Positions 1-5,765 of a DNA stretch of 6,690 nucleotides are shown here, in pieces. The notes under the pieces are model-generated. The model ran no database searches. It was not told the origin of the DNA and worked only from the letters and a program-made list of their open reading frames with translations. Position 1 is the first letter of the stretch; each line of letters begins with the position of its first letter. The stretch comes from Pseudomonadota bacterium (lineage in GTDB: Bacteria > Pseudomonadota > Alphaproteobacteria > Micropepsales > Micropepsaceae), in NCBI GenBank assembly GCA_025360685.1, contig JANYBR010000170.1, positions 1 through 6,690 on the forward strand, in the 5' to 3' direction. Made by a program: the position numbers and the translations under genes.

Positions 1-102
1 CGCGGCCACGTGGAGCAGCGCGACGCTGCCGATTGCGATCGCCCGATTGGGCGTCATGCCGCTCGGGCGCGCGCTCATGATTTGGTGGTTGGTCATCAGC
101 AT
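1..102 (-). CDS. Probable TonB-family energy transducer, N-terminal fragment
   Basis: Partial gene reading leftward off the window; only 34 codons are present. The visible N-terminus is a short polar cytoplasmic stretch followed by the start of a hydrophobic segment, AIAIGSVALLHVAA at residues 21-34, with a histidine inside the membrane helix. This resembles the membrane anchor of alphaproteobacterial TonB proteins, which span the inner membrane once and pass proton-motive force from ExbB/ExbD to outer-membrane receptors. I chose the start at 102 because a strong ribosome binding site, GGGAGGA (113-107 on the minus strand), lies just upstream. ATG codons at 96 and 78 are in-frame alternatives. 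The gene shares its strand with cpdR, but 197 bp separate them, so it probably has its own transcription unit. The identification rests on the helix pattern alone and any single-anchor membrane protein is possible. Confidence 0.5.
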   Translation of the reverse strand, partial: MLMTNHQIMSARPSGMTPNRAIAIGSVALLHVAA

Positions 103-106
103 TCTT

Positions 107-113
107 TCCTCCC
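107..113 (-). promoter_or_regulatory. Ribosome binding site of the TonB-like gene
   Basis: On the minus strand GGGAGGA is followed by AAGA and ATG. It is the best Shine-Dalgarno match in the window and supports the start at 102. A GGCGC-TGAT-GCGCC hairpin (124-137) sits about 10 nt upstream in the leader. Confidence 0.7.
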
Positions 114-299
114 GCGTTGCGCCGGCGCATCAGCGCCTACCGGCGGCCCGGCGGGAGTCGTCTCGGGCTCTTCGCCGGACGCGACAGTGATAGTTCACAA
201 TTCTGGCAGCGGGCTGGCGCGATTGTGGCGAACGCGCCGCAATGCTCTGTAAATTCTCTAGTCCGATGCAGGGAAAAGTTGGCGCAGTTCGTCGCTGCG

Positions 300-659
300 T
301 CAGGCGGCGATCATCCGGTCCACTTCGGCCACGATCTCGCGCAGGTGAAAGGGCTTGGACAGCACCTTGGCCTGCTTGGGCGCGTTGGACGAGGGATGCA
401 GCGCCACTGCGGCGAAACCGGTGATGAACATGATCTTGAGTGCCTGGTTCATTTCGGCCGCGCGCTTGGCGAGTTCGATGCCGTCCATGCCGGGCATGAC
501 GATGTCGGTCAGCAACAGGTCGAAGCGAAAGCCCTTGAGGCACTCATAGGCATCGCTGCCATCGCCGAAATCGGTCACGGCATGGCCGGCCTTCACCAGG
601 GCCTGGGCCAAGAACTTGCGCAGGCTCTCGTCGTCTTCCGCCAGAAGGATATGCGCCAT
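300..659 (-). CDS. cpdR: CpdR, single-domain response regulator of the cell cycle
   Basis: Receiver-only response regulator of 119 residues with no output domain. In Caulobacter, unphosphorylated CpdR primes the ClpXP protease for substrates such as CtrA-pathway proteins and PdeA, and the CckA-ChpT phosphorelay inactivates it by phosphorylation. The sequence shows the acidic pair D9-D10, the phosphoacceptor D52 in LLLTDIVMPGMDG, the switch residue T80 in KIMFITGFAAVAL, and K102 in KVLSKPFHLREIV. The MFITGFAAVAL and VLSKPFHLR stretches are hallmarks of the CpdR subfamily, and the length is typical. I took the ATG at 659, which gives MAHILLAEDD as in family members. A GTG seven codons upstream would add only a non-conserved tail. 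The gene is divergent from the amidohydrolase gene, and candidate CtrA boxes lie between the two. No strong terminator follows; a 5-bp stem (283-299) with a short T-run is only suggestive. Confidence 0.93.
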   Translation of the reverse strand: MAHILLAEDDESLRKFLAQALVKAGHAVTDFGDGSDAYECLKGFRFDLLLTDIVMPGMDGIELAKRAAEMNQALKIMFITGFAAVALHPSSNAPKQAKVLSKPFHLREIVAEVDRMIAA

Positions 660-688
660 GGTCCCGCTCTCGCCGTCCACTAGACCGT

Positions 689-717
689 ATAATCCCCAAA
701 CCGTAAATGGCGGTTAA
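689..717 (-). promoter_or_regulatory. Candidate cpdR promoter with -35 inside a CtrA-like box
   Basis: On the minus strand a TTAACC hexamer (717-712), a 17-nt spacer and GATTAT (694-689, four of six matches to TATAAT) form a sigma70-like promoter. It would start transcription about 20-25 nt before the cpdR ATG. The -35 hexamer is embedded in a CtrA-like box, the usual layout at CtrA-activated promoters. It was read by eye and is unproven. Confidence 0.4.
703..717 (-). promoter_or_regulatory. Candidate CtrA box 1 (TTAA-N7-TTAC)
   Basis: The minus strand reads TTAA, seven bases, TTAC, which is seven of eight matches to the CtrA consensus TTAA-N7-TTAA. It overlaps the candidate cpdR -35 element. 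CtrA is the alphaproteobacterial cell-cycle regulator whose degradation CpdR helps to control, so the position makes biological sense. Confidence 0.4.
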
Positions 718-747
718 CGCCGCGCCGCGCTTGATCGGCCTGCCACG

Positions 748-762
748 TTAATGGTCCACTAA
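748..762 (+). promoter_or_regulatory. Candidate CtrA box 2 (TTAA-N7-CTAA)
   Basis: The plus strand reads TTAA, seven bases, CTAA, again seven of eight matches to the CtrA consensus. It lies 31 bp from box 1 and 27 bp before the amidohydrolase ATG. It could act on either divergent gene. A GAATC (GANTC) motif at 777-781 is close by. Confidence 0.35.
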
Positions 763-789
763 CCACGGGATACATCGAATCGGATCGAC

Positions 790-1719
790 ATGGCCCAGGC
801 GGGCGCAAGAACGGGGAAAGTTGAGGAAGGCGCGGCCGATGCCAGCCTGGAGGCGTTGTTCGTCGACCCGTTCCGCATCCATCGCCCGCTCCGCCAGACG
901 GTTCCTTTCGTCTTCGCGTCGCCTCATTCGGGCCGCACCTACCCGCAAAGCTTCATGGCCATGAGCCGGCTTGGGCCAACCTCCTTGCGCCGTTCGGAGG
1001 ATGCCTTCGTCGACGAACTTTTCAGCGGCGCCGTGGCGCTTGGCGCGCCGCTGATCGCTGCCCGGTTTCCGCGCGCCTTTCTGGATGCCAACCGCGCGCC
1101 GGCTGAAATCGACACAGCCATGTTCGACGGTCATTTGCCGATCGCCGTCGATGCGCCAAGTCCAAGAGTTACGGCTGGATTGGGCGTAATTCCGCGCATC
1201 GTTCGCGATGGCGCGGAGATCTATCGCGCGAAACTTTCGCCGCTTGAAGCACAGGAACGCCTGGCCAGGCTGTATCGGCCCTACCACGCGGCGTTGGCGC
1301 AACTGATCGCAGCAACGCGCGAGATCTTCGGCGTTGCAGTGGTGATTGACTGCCATTCGATGCCGTCCGCGGCAGCCATACCCGACATCGTGTTGGGCGA
1401 TCGCTATGGCATGGCCGCAGCACCGCTCGTCACGCGCGCGGCCGAGCTCGCGCTCGAGAAACAAGGCTTCAGTCATGTGCGCAACGCGCCTTATGCGGGC
1501 GGCTATACAACGCTACTGCACGGCCGCCGCGACCGGGACGTGCATGCGCTGCAAGTCGAAATCAATCGCGCGCTCTATCTCGACGAAGAGCGTATCGAAC
1601 GCGCTCCGGGGTTCGAGCAGGTGTACCACCGCCTGACCTCTGCCATCACCCAGCTGGTGGCGGTCGAGCCGTCCCTGCTCGCGCGCAACCGCCCGCGCCA
1701 GAGCTTTGCCGCGGAATAG
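790..1719 (+). CDS. N-formylglutamate amidohydrolase family protein
   Basis: A 309-residue member of the N-formylglutamate amidohydrolase family. These are zinc-dependent cytoplasmic hydrolases that include HutG, which releases formate and glutamate from N-formylglutamate at the end of one histidine-degradation route. Family motifs appear in order: FASPHSGRTYP (42-52), RRSEDAFVDELF (67-78), LDANRAPAEID (98-108), VIDCHSMPS (185-193), a conserved D204, YAGGYTT (235-241) and ALQVEINRALYLDEE (253-267). SPHSG, DCHSMP and the QxEINR segment are the probable metal-binding and catalytic core. No other hut genes are nearby, so a role in histidine breakdown is not shown and the substrate could be another formylated or acylated amino acid. 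The start at 790 leaves a non-conserved N-terminal tail of about 30 residues, and the Shine-Dalgarno is weak. The gene is divergent from cpdR and convergent with the small RNA downstream. It has no T-tract terminator of its own on the plus strand. Confidence 0.88.
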   Translation: MAQAGARTGKVEEGAADASLEALFVDPFRIHRPLRQTVPFVFASPHSGRTYPQSFMAMSRLGPTSLRRSEDAFVDELFSGAVALGAPLIAARFPRAFLDANRAPAEIDTAMFDGHLPIAVDAPSPRVTAGLGVIPRIVRDGAEIYRAKLSPLEAQERLARLYRPYHAALAQLIAATREIFGVAVVIDCHSMPSAAAIPDIVLGDRYGMAAAPLVTRAAELALEKQGFSHVRNAPYAGGYTTLLHGRRDRDVHALQVEINRALYLDEERIERAPGFEQVYHRLTSAITQLVAVEPSLLARNRPRQSFAAE

Positions 1720-1741
1720 GCCGTTTGGGCCGCTGCGAAAG

Positions 1742-1769
1742 AAAAAAGGCCGCTCCCGAAGGAGCGGCC
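1742..1769 (-). terminator. Rho-independent terminator of the small RNA
   Basis: A perfect 9-bp GC-rich stem (1769-1761 pairing with 1756-1748) is closed by a TTCG loop with a C-G closing pair on the minus strand, the very stable C(UUCG)G tetraloop. It is followed by six T residues, then C and three more T. The T-tract and the tetraloop are correct only for the minus strand, so this ends leftward transcription and is not the amidohydrolase terminator. Confidence 0.85.
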
Positions 1770-1880
1770 AAGTTCAGGGAGGAACCGCCCAGGAAGGGCA
1801 GGCGGCATAACAAACGGGAGGTCGGTTATGCCGCCCTGCAACAATATGAACTCCGGACCAGATCGAGGCAAGTCAAATAT
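1742..1880 (-). ncRNA. Candidate trans-acting small RNA with anti-Shine-Dalgarno loops (cuckoo/alpha-r14-like)
   Basis: The minus strand encodes a compact structured transcript ending in a textbook intrinsic terminator. Reading 5' to 3': an unstructured leader with TTGACTTGCCTCG; a perfect 10-bp stem (arms 1835-1826 and 1810-1801), extendable by one C-G pair, whose loop carries ACCTCCC; a short GCCC/GGGC stem (1799-1796, 1790-1787) with loop TTCCT; a GTTC/GAAC stem (1785-1782, 1775-1772) with loop CTCCCT; then the terminator. The exposed C-rich loops are complementary to GGAGG ribosome binding sites. Alphaproteobacterial RNAs of the cuckoo (CcsR/UpsM) and alpha-r14 (NfeR1) types have this architecture and regulate many mRNAs at the translation start. 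AGTTCA (1852-1847) could alternatively pair with TGAACT (1776-1771) and enclose the two upper hairpins. The 5' end is set from the extended -10 element and is uncertain by several bases. Family membership is inferred from structure and motifs, not from a search. Confidence 0.6.
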
Positions 1881-1886
1881 CAGCCC

Positions 1887-1895
1887 ATTATGCCA
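1887..1895 (-). promoter_or_regulatory. Extended -10 element of the small RNA
   Basis: The minus strand reads TGGCATAAT: a TG-N extension followed by CATAAT, five of six matches to TATAAT. No good -35 hexamer lies 16-18 bp upstream, which the TG extension may compensate for. Transcription would start near 1880. Use of an alternative sigma factor cannot be excluded. Confidence 0.4.
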
Positions 1896-2127
1896 AAAAA
1901 TCCAGTATTTCCGCGCCATTTCGCCTAATTATTCGGCATCACTCTACAATTCTTCTAATGCTGCGGCGCGAAATGAAACGACCTGAAAGTCCGCTGTCTG
2001 CGGCTGAAAGCCACGATTCACACCATTGTCGTTGCACCGCAACAAAAGATTCGCCTCAACCCGCTACCCACGCGGCCAACGAGGGAGCGGTGATTCGCGC
2101 CCTTGGACACGGCAAGGAGCGCAGCGG
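1896..2127 (+). other. Intergenic leader upstream of the glycolipid operon
   Basis: I see no convincing protein gene here. The left part is AT-rich for this genome and contains TACAAT (1945-1950), a possible -10 element for rightward transcription without a clear -35. If it is used, the operon has a leader of roughly 170 nt. The leader contains small inverted repeats (CCGC-TGTCT-GCGG at 1991-2003; GTTGC-ACC-GCAAC at 2031-2043) and three GATTC motifs (2015-2019, 2048-2052, 2092-2096) of the GANTC type methylated by CcrM. A TTG-initiated reading frame runs from 2026 into the metallophosphoesterase, but it has no ribosome binding site. Confidence 0.4.
2114..2119 (+). promoter_or_regulatory. Ribosome binding site that sets the metallophosphoesterase start
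   Basis: AAGGAG lies 8 nt before the ATG at 2128. No comparable site precedes the in-frame TTG at 2026, so translation most likely starts at 2128. Confidence 0.7.
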
Positions 2128-3009
2128 ATGGCCGGTATCGCCTGGTTGGTTCCTCCCGCCCAGATCGGGCTGACGCCGTCCCGGTCGCGACCTACGGTTC
2201 ATTGCGCCAGAACCAACAGCTATCACCGCACGATCTTCATTTCCGACACCCATCTGGGCACCCGCGGCTGCAAGGCCGAGCTGCTGGCCGACTTCCTGGC
2301 GAAGAACGCCTGCCAGACGCTCTACCTCGTCGGCGATATCGTCGACGGTTGGCAGCTAAGGCGCCGCTGGTACTGGAACGACGCGCAGAGCCGTGTGGTG
2401 CATGAAATCCTGCGCAAGGTCGACGAAGGTACAAGAGTAATCTTCGTGCCGGGCAACCACGACGAATTCCTGCGTCCCTATTGCGGGCGCAGCTATGCCG
2501 GCATCGAAGTGACGCGCGAGGCGATTCACGAGACCGCCGACGGCCGGCGTCTTCTCGTCATCCATGGCGACCAGTTCGACGGCGTGATCGCCCTTGCCAA
2601 ATGGCTCGCCCATCTGGGCTCGTGGGCGTACGACCGCGCGCTCCAGCTGAACGAGCTCCTGCATCGCGTGCGCCGCACGATGGGCTTTCCCTATTGGTCG
2701 CTGTCGGCCTGGCTGAAGCATGCCGTCAAGGACGCCGTCGAATATGTCTGCCACTTCGAGGATACCGTAGCGCAGGCGGCCGAGCTGCATGGTCTCGACG
2801 GCGTCGTCTGCGGCCACATCCATCAGGCGCAGATCAGACGAATCGGAAAAGTCCTCTACCTAAACGATGGAGACTGGGTTGAAAGCTGCACGGCCCTTGT
2901 CGAAGATGCCCGCGGACATCTGGAGATCCTTCGCTGGGCCACGCCTATTCCAACGCCCGCCTACACCGGCACCACAGCCGTCCGCGAAACCGCGCCTATA
3001 CCCGCGTAG
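2128..3009 (+). CDS. LpxH-like metallophosphoesterase (UDP-2,3-diacylglucosamine diphosphatase family)
   Basis: A 293-residue calcineurin-like phosphoesterase of the LpxH-related group (COG2908 type). Two-metal ligand motifs appear in order: ISDTHLG (38-44), VGDIVDGW (68-75), PGNHDE (108-113), VIHGDQFDG (144-152) and VCGHIHQA (227-234). The central insert, with WLAHLGSWAYDR and the helix around SLSAWLKHAVKDAVEY, corresponds to the LpxH lid region that covers the acyl chains. E. coli LpxH hydrolyses UDP-2,3-diacylglucosamine to lipid X in lipid A synthesis. Many alphaproteobacteria use the unrelated LpxI for that step, and no lpx genes are seen here, so this protein may act on another nucleotide- or phosphate-linked lipid. 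The 33 residues before the first beta strand are an unusual, low-conservation extension, but AAGGAG supports the ATG at 2128. The gene leads a four-gene run; the next start lies 10 bp after its stop. Confidence 0.85.
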   Translation: MAGIAWLVPPAQIGLTPSRSRPTVHCARTNSYHRTIFISDTHLGTRGCKAELLADFLAKNACQTLYLVGDIVDGWQLRRRWYWNDAQSRVVHEILRKVDEGTRVIFVPGNHDEFLRPYCGRSYAGIEVTREAIHETADGRRLLVIHGDQFDGVIALAKWLAHLGSWAYDRALQLNELLHRVRRTMGFPYWSLSAWLKHAVKDAVEYVCHFEDTVAQAAELHGLDGVVCGHIHQAQIRRIGKVLYLNDGDWVESCTALVEDARGHLEILRWATPIPTPAYTGTTAVRETAPIPA

Positions 3010-3019
3010 GATCAGGCGC

Positions 3020-4090
3020 ATGACCGCCGGCGGCCTGATGCCCGCCGGCCGCTTTCCACTGCCCGGCCAGGAACGCCTCAAGGTTCTCATCGTCACCGAT
3101 GCCTGGCGGCCGCAGGTCAACGGCGTGGTGACGACGCTCGAAATGCTCGGCCGCGAGTTGCGGGCGCTGGGCCACGAAGTGCGCTATGCGACGCCGCAGG
3201 GCCGCTTCACTCTACCGCTACCGACCTATCCCGAGATTCGCCTCGCCTTCTTCCCGCGCAAGGGTCTCGAGAAGCTAATCGGCGAATTTGCGCCCGACGC
3301 GGTGCACATCGCCACCGAAGGCACGATGGGACTGAGCGCGCGCGCCATCTGCCTCAAGCATGGCATTGAATTCACCACGGCCTTTCACACGCGGTTTCCC
3401 GACTATGTGCATGCGCGCTTTCCCTTTGTGTCGGCGAATTACGTCTGGGGGTGGGAGCGCTGGTTTCACCGCGGCGCCATCGCGACCATGGCGCGCACGC
3501 CTTCGATGATGCGCGAGCTGCAAGCGCACGGCTTTCGCAATGTGCGTCTTTGGGAAGGCGGCGTGGATGTCGATCATTTTCGTCCGATCCCCGATGCGAG
3601 CTTGCCGTATCCGAAGCCGGTCTTCCTCTATGTTGGCCGCGTGGCGATCGAGAAGAATATCGAAGCTTTCCTTTGCCTCGATCTGCCCGGCACGAAGGTC
3701 GTTGTCGGACCAGGACCTGCCCGCGGGTCTCTGGCGCGCAAATATCCGGCTGCCAAGTTTCTCGGACCCAAATCGGGCGAAGAGCTGGTGCGTATCTACG
3801 CGGCCAGCGACGTCAACGTCTTTCCCAGCCTGACCGACACGTTCGGACTGGTGATGCTGGAGGCGTTGGCCTGCGGGACGCCGGTCGCGACCTTCCCCCA
3901 CGACGTCATGAAGGATGTGGTGGGCGCCTGTCCGGCGGCGGCGCTCGACCCCGACCTGGGAGCCGCTTGTCGGCGTGCCTTGACCCTGTCACGCACCGAG
4001 GCCCGTGCCTTCGCGCTGACCCGCTCCTGCCATGCCTCGACCCAGCAGTTCCTGGGCAATCTGGTGGTCGAACAGCCGCAAGAAGCCTGA
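3020..4090 (+). CDS. Glycosyltransferase family 4 (GT-B fold)
   Basis: A 356-residue cytoplasmic or membrane-associated GT-B glycosyltransferase that transfers sugar from a nucleotide donor. The N-terminal acceptor domain begins KVLIVTDAWRPQVNGVVTTL (21-40), typical of PimB/SqdX-like and mannosyltransferase-like enzymes. The linker has WEGGVDVDHFRP (178-189). The C-terminal donor domain has FLYVGRVAIEKNIE (202-215), VVVGPGPAR (227-235), FLGPKSGEEL (247-256) and SLTDTFGLVMLEALACGTPVA (270-290). The usual E-x7-E donor motif reads D273-x7-E281, a conservative change of the first acid. The ATG at 3020 is preferred because AGGA (3008-3011), overlapping the upstream stop codon, is 8 nt away; ATG 3038 is an alternative. 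The tight linkage to the LpxH-like phosphatase suggests a lipid acceptor. The sugar and acceptor cannot be read from sequence. Confidence 0.87.
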   Translation: MTAGGLMPAGRFPLPGQERLKVLIVTDAWRPQVNGVVTTLEMLGRELRALGHEVRYATPQGRFTLPLPTYPEIRLAFFPRKGLEKLIGEFAPDAVHIATEGTMGLSARAICLKHGIEFTTAFHTRFPDYVHARFPFVSANYVWGWERWFHRGAIATMARTPSMMRELQAHGFRNVRLWEGGVDVDHFRPIPDASLPYPKPVFLYVGRVAIEKNIEAFLCLDLPGTKVVVGPGPARGSLARKYPAAKFLGPKSGEELVRIYAASDVNVFPSLTDTFGLVMLEALACGTPVATFPHDVMKDVVGACPAAALDPDLGAACRRALTLSRTEARAFALTRSCHASTQQFLGNLVVEQPQEA

Positions 4091-4154
4091 TTTATCGTTG
4101 GCCCAAGCTGCTGTAGAACCGTGGCGGTTTCACGAGCGCGCGTTGCCCATTCCC

Positions 4155-5765
4155 ATGTCCGTAGACAATGTCGAACCGCGTGCGCTCAAGCTCAGCGCCC
4201 AGGAATGGTTGTTCCTCGGGATCACGATCGTTTTTTGGGGCTGCTACGTCCTGTGGCTGGGCAAGGACACATCCTGGGATTTTCGCAACTACCATTGGTA
4301 CATCCCCTACGCGTTCCTGAACGGGCGCGAAGGGATCGACATGCTCGTGGCCCATCAGGCCACCTACTACAATCCGTTCCAGGACATTCCCTTCTACTTG
4401 CTGGCGGTGCACACGCCCGCCTGGTTCGCGCTGTTCACATTGGGCGCGGTGCAGGGCGCCAATGTCGTGCCGCTCTACATCCTCGGCCGTCAGACCTTGC
4501 GCATCGAGGAATACAAGCTGGGCGCCGCGGCGCTGGCGCTTCTGGGGCAGACCGGCGGCCTCGGCCTCAACATGTTCGGCACGACCTATCACGACAACAC
4601 GATGAGCATTCTCATCCTGGCGAGCCTCGCGATCCTGGTCGTGCAGCGAAAGCAGTTGAGCGAAGGTCCGCTGTGGCGCGTTGCGGCCATCGCTGCGCTG
4701 GCGGGGTTTGTCACCGGCAGCACGGTCGGCCTGAAGCTTCCCGAAACACCATTCGCGATCGGCTTCGCTGCGGCGCTCGTGGCGCTCGGCGGTGACTGGA
4801 AGCATCAGACCACGCGGCTGGTCGCTGGCGGTCTTGCCGGGTTGATCGGTGTCGCTGCCTGCATGGGCTACTGGACGGTCCATATGGAGCATCTCACGGG
4901 CAATCCGCTGTTTCCCTATTTCAACGATGCGTTCAAATCGCCGCTCGCGCTGCCGGCGCCGTATCGCGATATGCGCTTCCTACCGACACACTTCTGGACC
5001 GCGGCGGCGTTTCCGATCCTGTTCTCGCTCAATTGGGCCATCGCCGACGATATCCCATTCCGCGACATCCGGGTCATGCTCGCCTACGTCACGGCAATCG
5101 TTGCGATCATCGTTTGGCTCGCAGGCAAGCGTTCGAAGGACCCGCTCGTCATTCCCGAGGCTGCGCGTCCGATCCTGGTGTTCGCTGCGGTTTCCTATCT
5201 CGTCTGGCTCAAGCTGTTCGCGATCTATCGCTACATCGTCCTGCTCGAGATGCTCGGCCCGCTGCTCGTGGCCATCGCGATCGGCCTGTTGCCCGTCCGG
5301 CGCCGCGTTCAGCTCATCGCGCTGGCGGCCCTCTGCCTCGCCATGGCCGCCACGACGCATGTCGAATATATCGAGCGCTCGCCGATCAGCGATCCCTTTG
5401 TCCAGGCCGACGTACCCAAGATCGTGCATCCCGACCAGGCCATGGTGCTGCTGACCGGCAACGGCCCGCTCGGCTTCATCGCGCCGTCCTTTCCGCGCAA
5501 CATCGCCTTGCTGCGAATCGACGGCTGGATGGTCCAGCCCCAGGACGGCACCCAGATGACGCGGACGATGAAGAACCGGGTCGCCGGGCACATGGCGCAT
5601 GGCGGCGACGTCTACGTGTTGTCCGACGCCTACGACATGGGCCGCACGCGCGATGCGCTGGTCGGATATGGCCTGCGCATCGATTGGCTGAAATGCACCG
5701 TGTTCGACACCAACATCATTGGCGACTATGAGTTCTGTCCGCTGTTCAAATGGCCACGCCAATGA
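4155..5765 (+). CDS. Polytopic membrane protein, probable GT-C-type glycosyltransferase
   Basis: A 536-residue integral membrane protein with about 11-13 predicted hydrophobic helices between residues 17 and 400, then a soluble C-terminal domain of about 135 residues. The first loop after helix 1 carries DTSWDFRNYHWYIPYAFLNG (38-57), with acidic D42 in the position where GT-C transferases keep their catalytic Asp. A further loop has TYYNPFQDIPFYLL (70-83) and FGTTYHDNTMS (141-151). These features suggest a polyprenyl-phosphate-sugar-dependent transferase acting in the periplasm (GT39/GT83/GT87-like), but I do not recognise the exact family. It lies 64 bp after the GT4 gene and its stop overlaps the start of the GT2 gene, whose product could supply its donor. 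The start is uncertain: ATG 4155 has no clear Shine-Dalgarno, TTG 4143 is in frame, and a longer frame from ATG 4032 would overlap the GT4 gene. Confidence 0.7.
   Translation: MSVDNVEPRALKLSAQEWLFLGITIVFWGCYVLWLGKDTSWDFRNYHWYIPYAFLNGREGIDMLVAHQATYYNPFQDIPFYLLAVHTPAWFALFTLGAVQGANVVPLYILGRQTLRIEEYKLGAAALALLGQTGGLGLNMFGTTYHDNTMSILILASLAILVVQRKQLSEGPLWRVAAIAALAGFVTGSTVGLKLPETPFAIGFAAALVALGGDWKHQTTRLVAGGLAGLIGVAACMGYWTVHMEHLTGNPLFPYFNDAFKSPLALPAPYRDMRFLPTHFWTAAAFPILFSLNWAIADDIPFRDIRVMLAYVTAIVAIIVWLAGKRSKDPLVIPEAARPILVFAAVSYLVWLKLFAIYRYIVLLEMLGPLLVAIAIGLLPVRRRVQLIALAALCLAMAATTHVEYIERSPISDPFVQADVPKIVHPDQAMVLLTGNGPLGFIAPSFPRNIALLRIDGWMVQPQDGTQMTRTMKNRVAGHMAHGGDVYVLSDAYDMGRTRDALVGYGLRIDWLKCTVFDTNIIGDYEFCPLFKWPRQ

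Noticed and set aside
283..299. CGCAG/CTGCG stem after cpdR as an intrinsic terminator
   Set aside because: Only 5 bp with a loose four-T run several bases away; too weak to annotate as a terminator.
117..683. Plus-strand ORF of 188 codons across cpdR
   Set aside because: It is antisense to cpdR, whose receiver motifs are unambiguous on the minus strand.
688..693. Perfect TATAAT on the plus strand between cpdR and the amidohydrolase gene
   Set aside because: No acceptable -35 hexamer at 16-18 bp upstream; the same bases give a better-supported -10 for cpdR on the minus strand.
748..1476. Long minus-strand ORF of 242 codons opposite the amidohydrolase gene
   Set aside because: It is the antisense of a gene with clear family motifs; the translation is rich in Arg/His with no recognisable domain, as expected from high-GC shadow frames.
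1748..1769. Hairpin as the terminator of the amidohydrolase gene
   Set aside because: On the plus strand the stem is preceded by A residues and has no T-tract after it; the UUCG loop also belongs to the minus strand.
1575..1919. Minus-strand ORF of 114 codons covering the small RNA and the amidohydrolase end
   Set aside because: It has no ribosome binding site or known domain and runs through the strong terminator hairpin; the structured RNA explains the region better.
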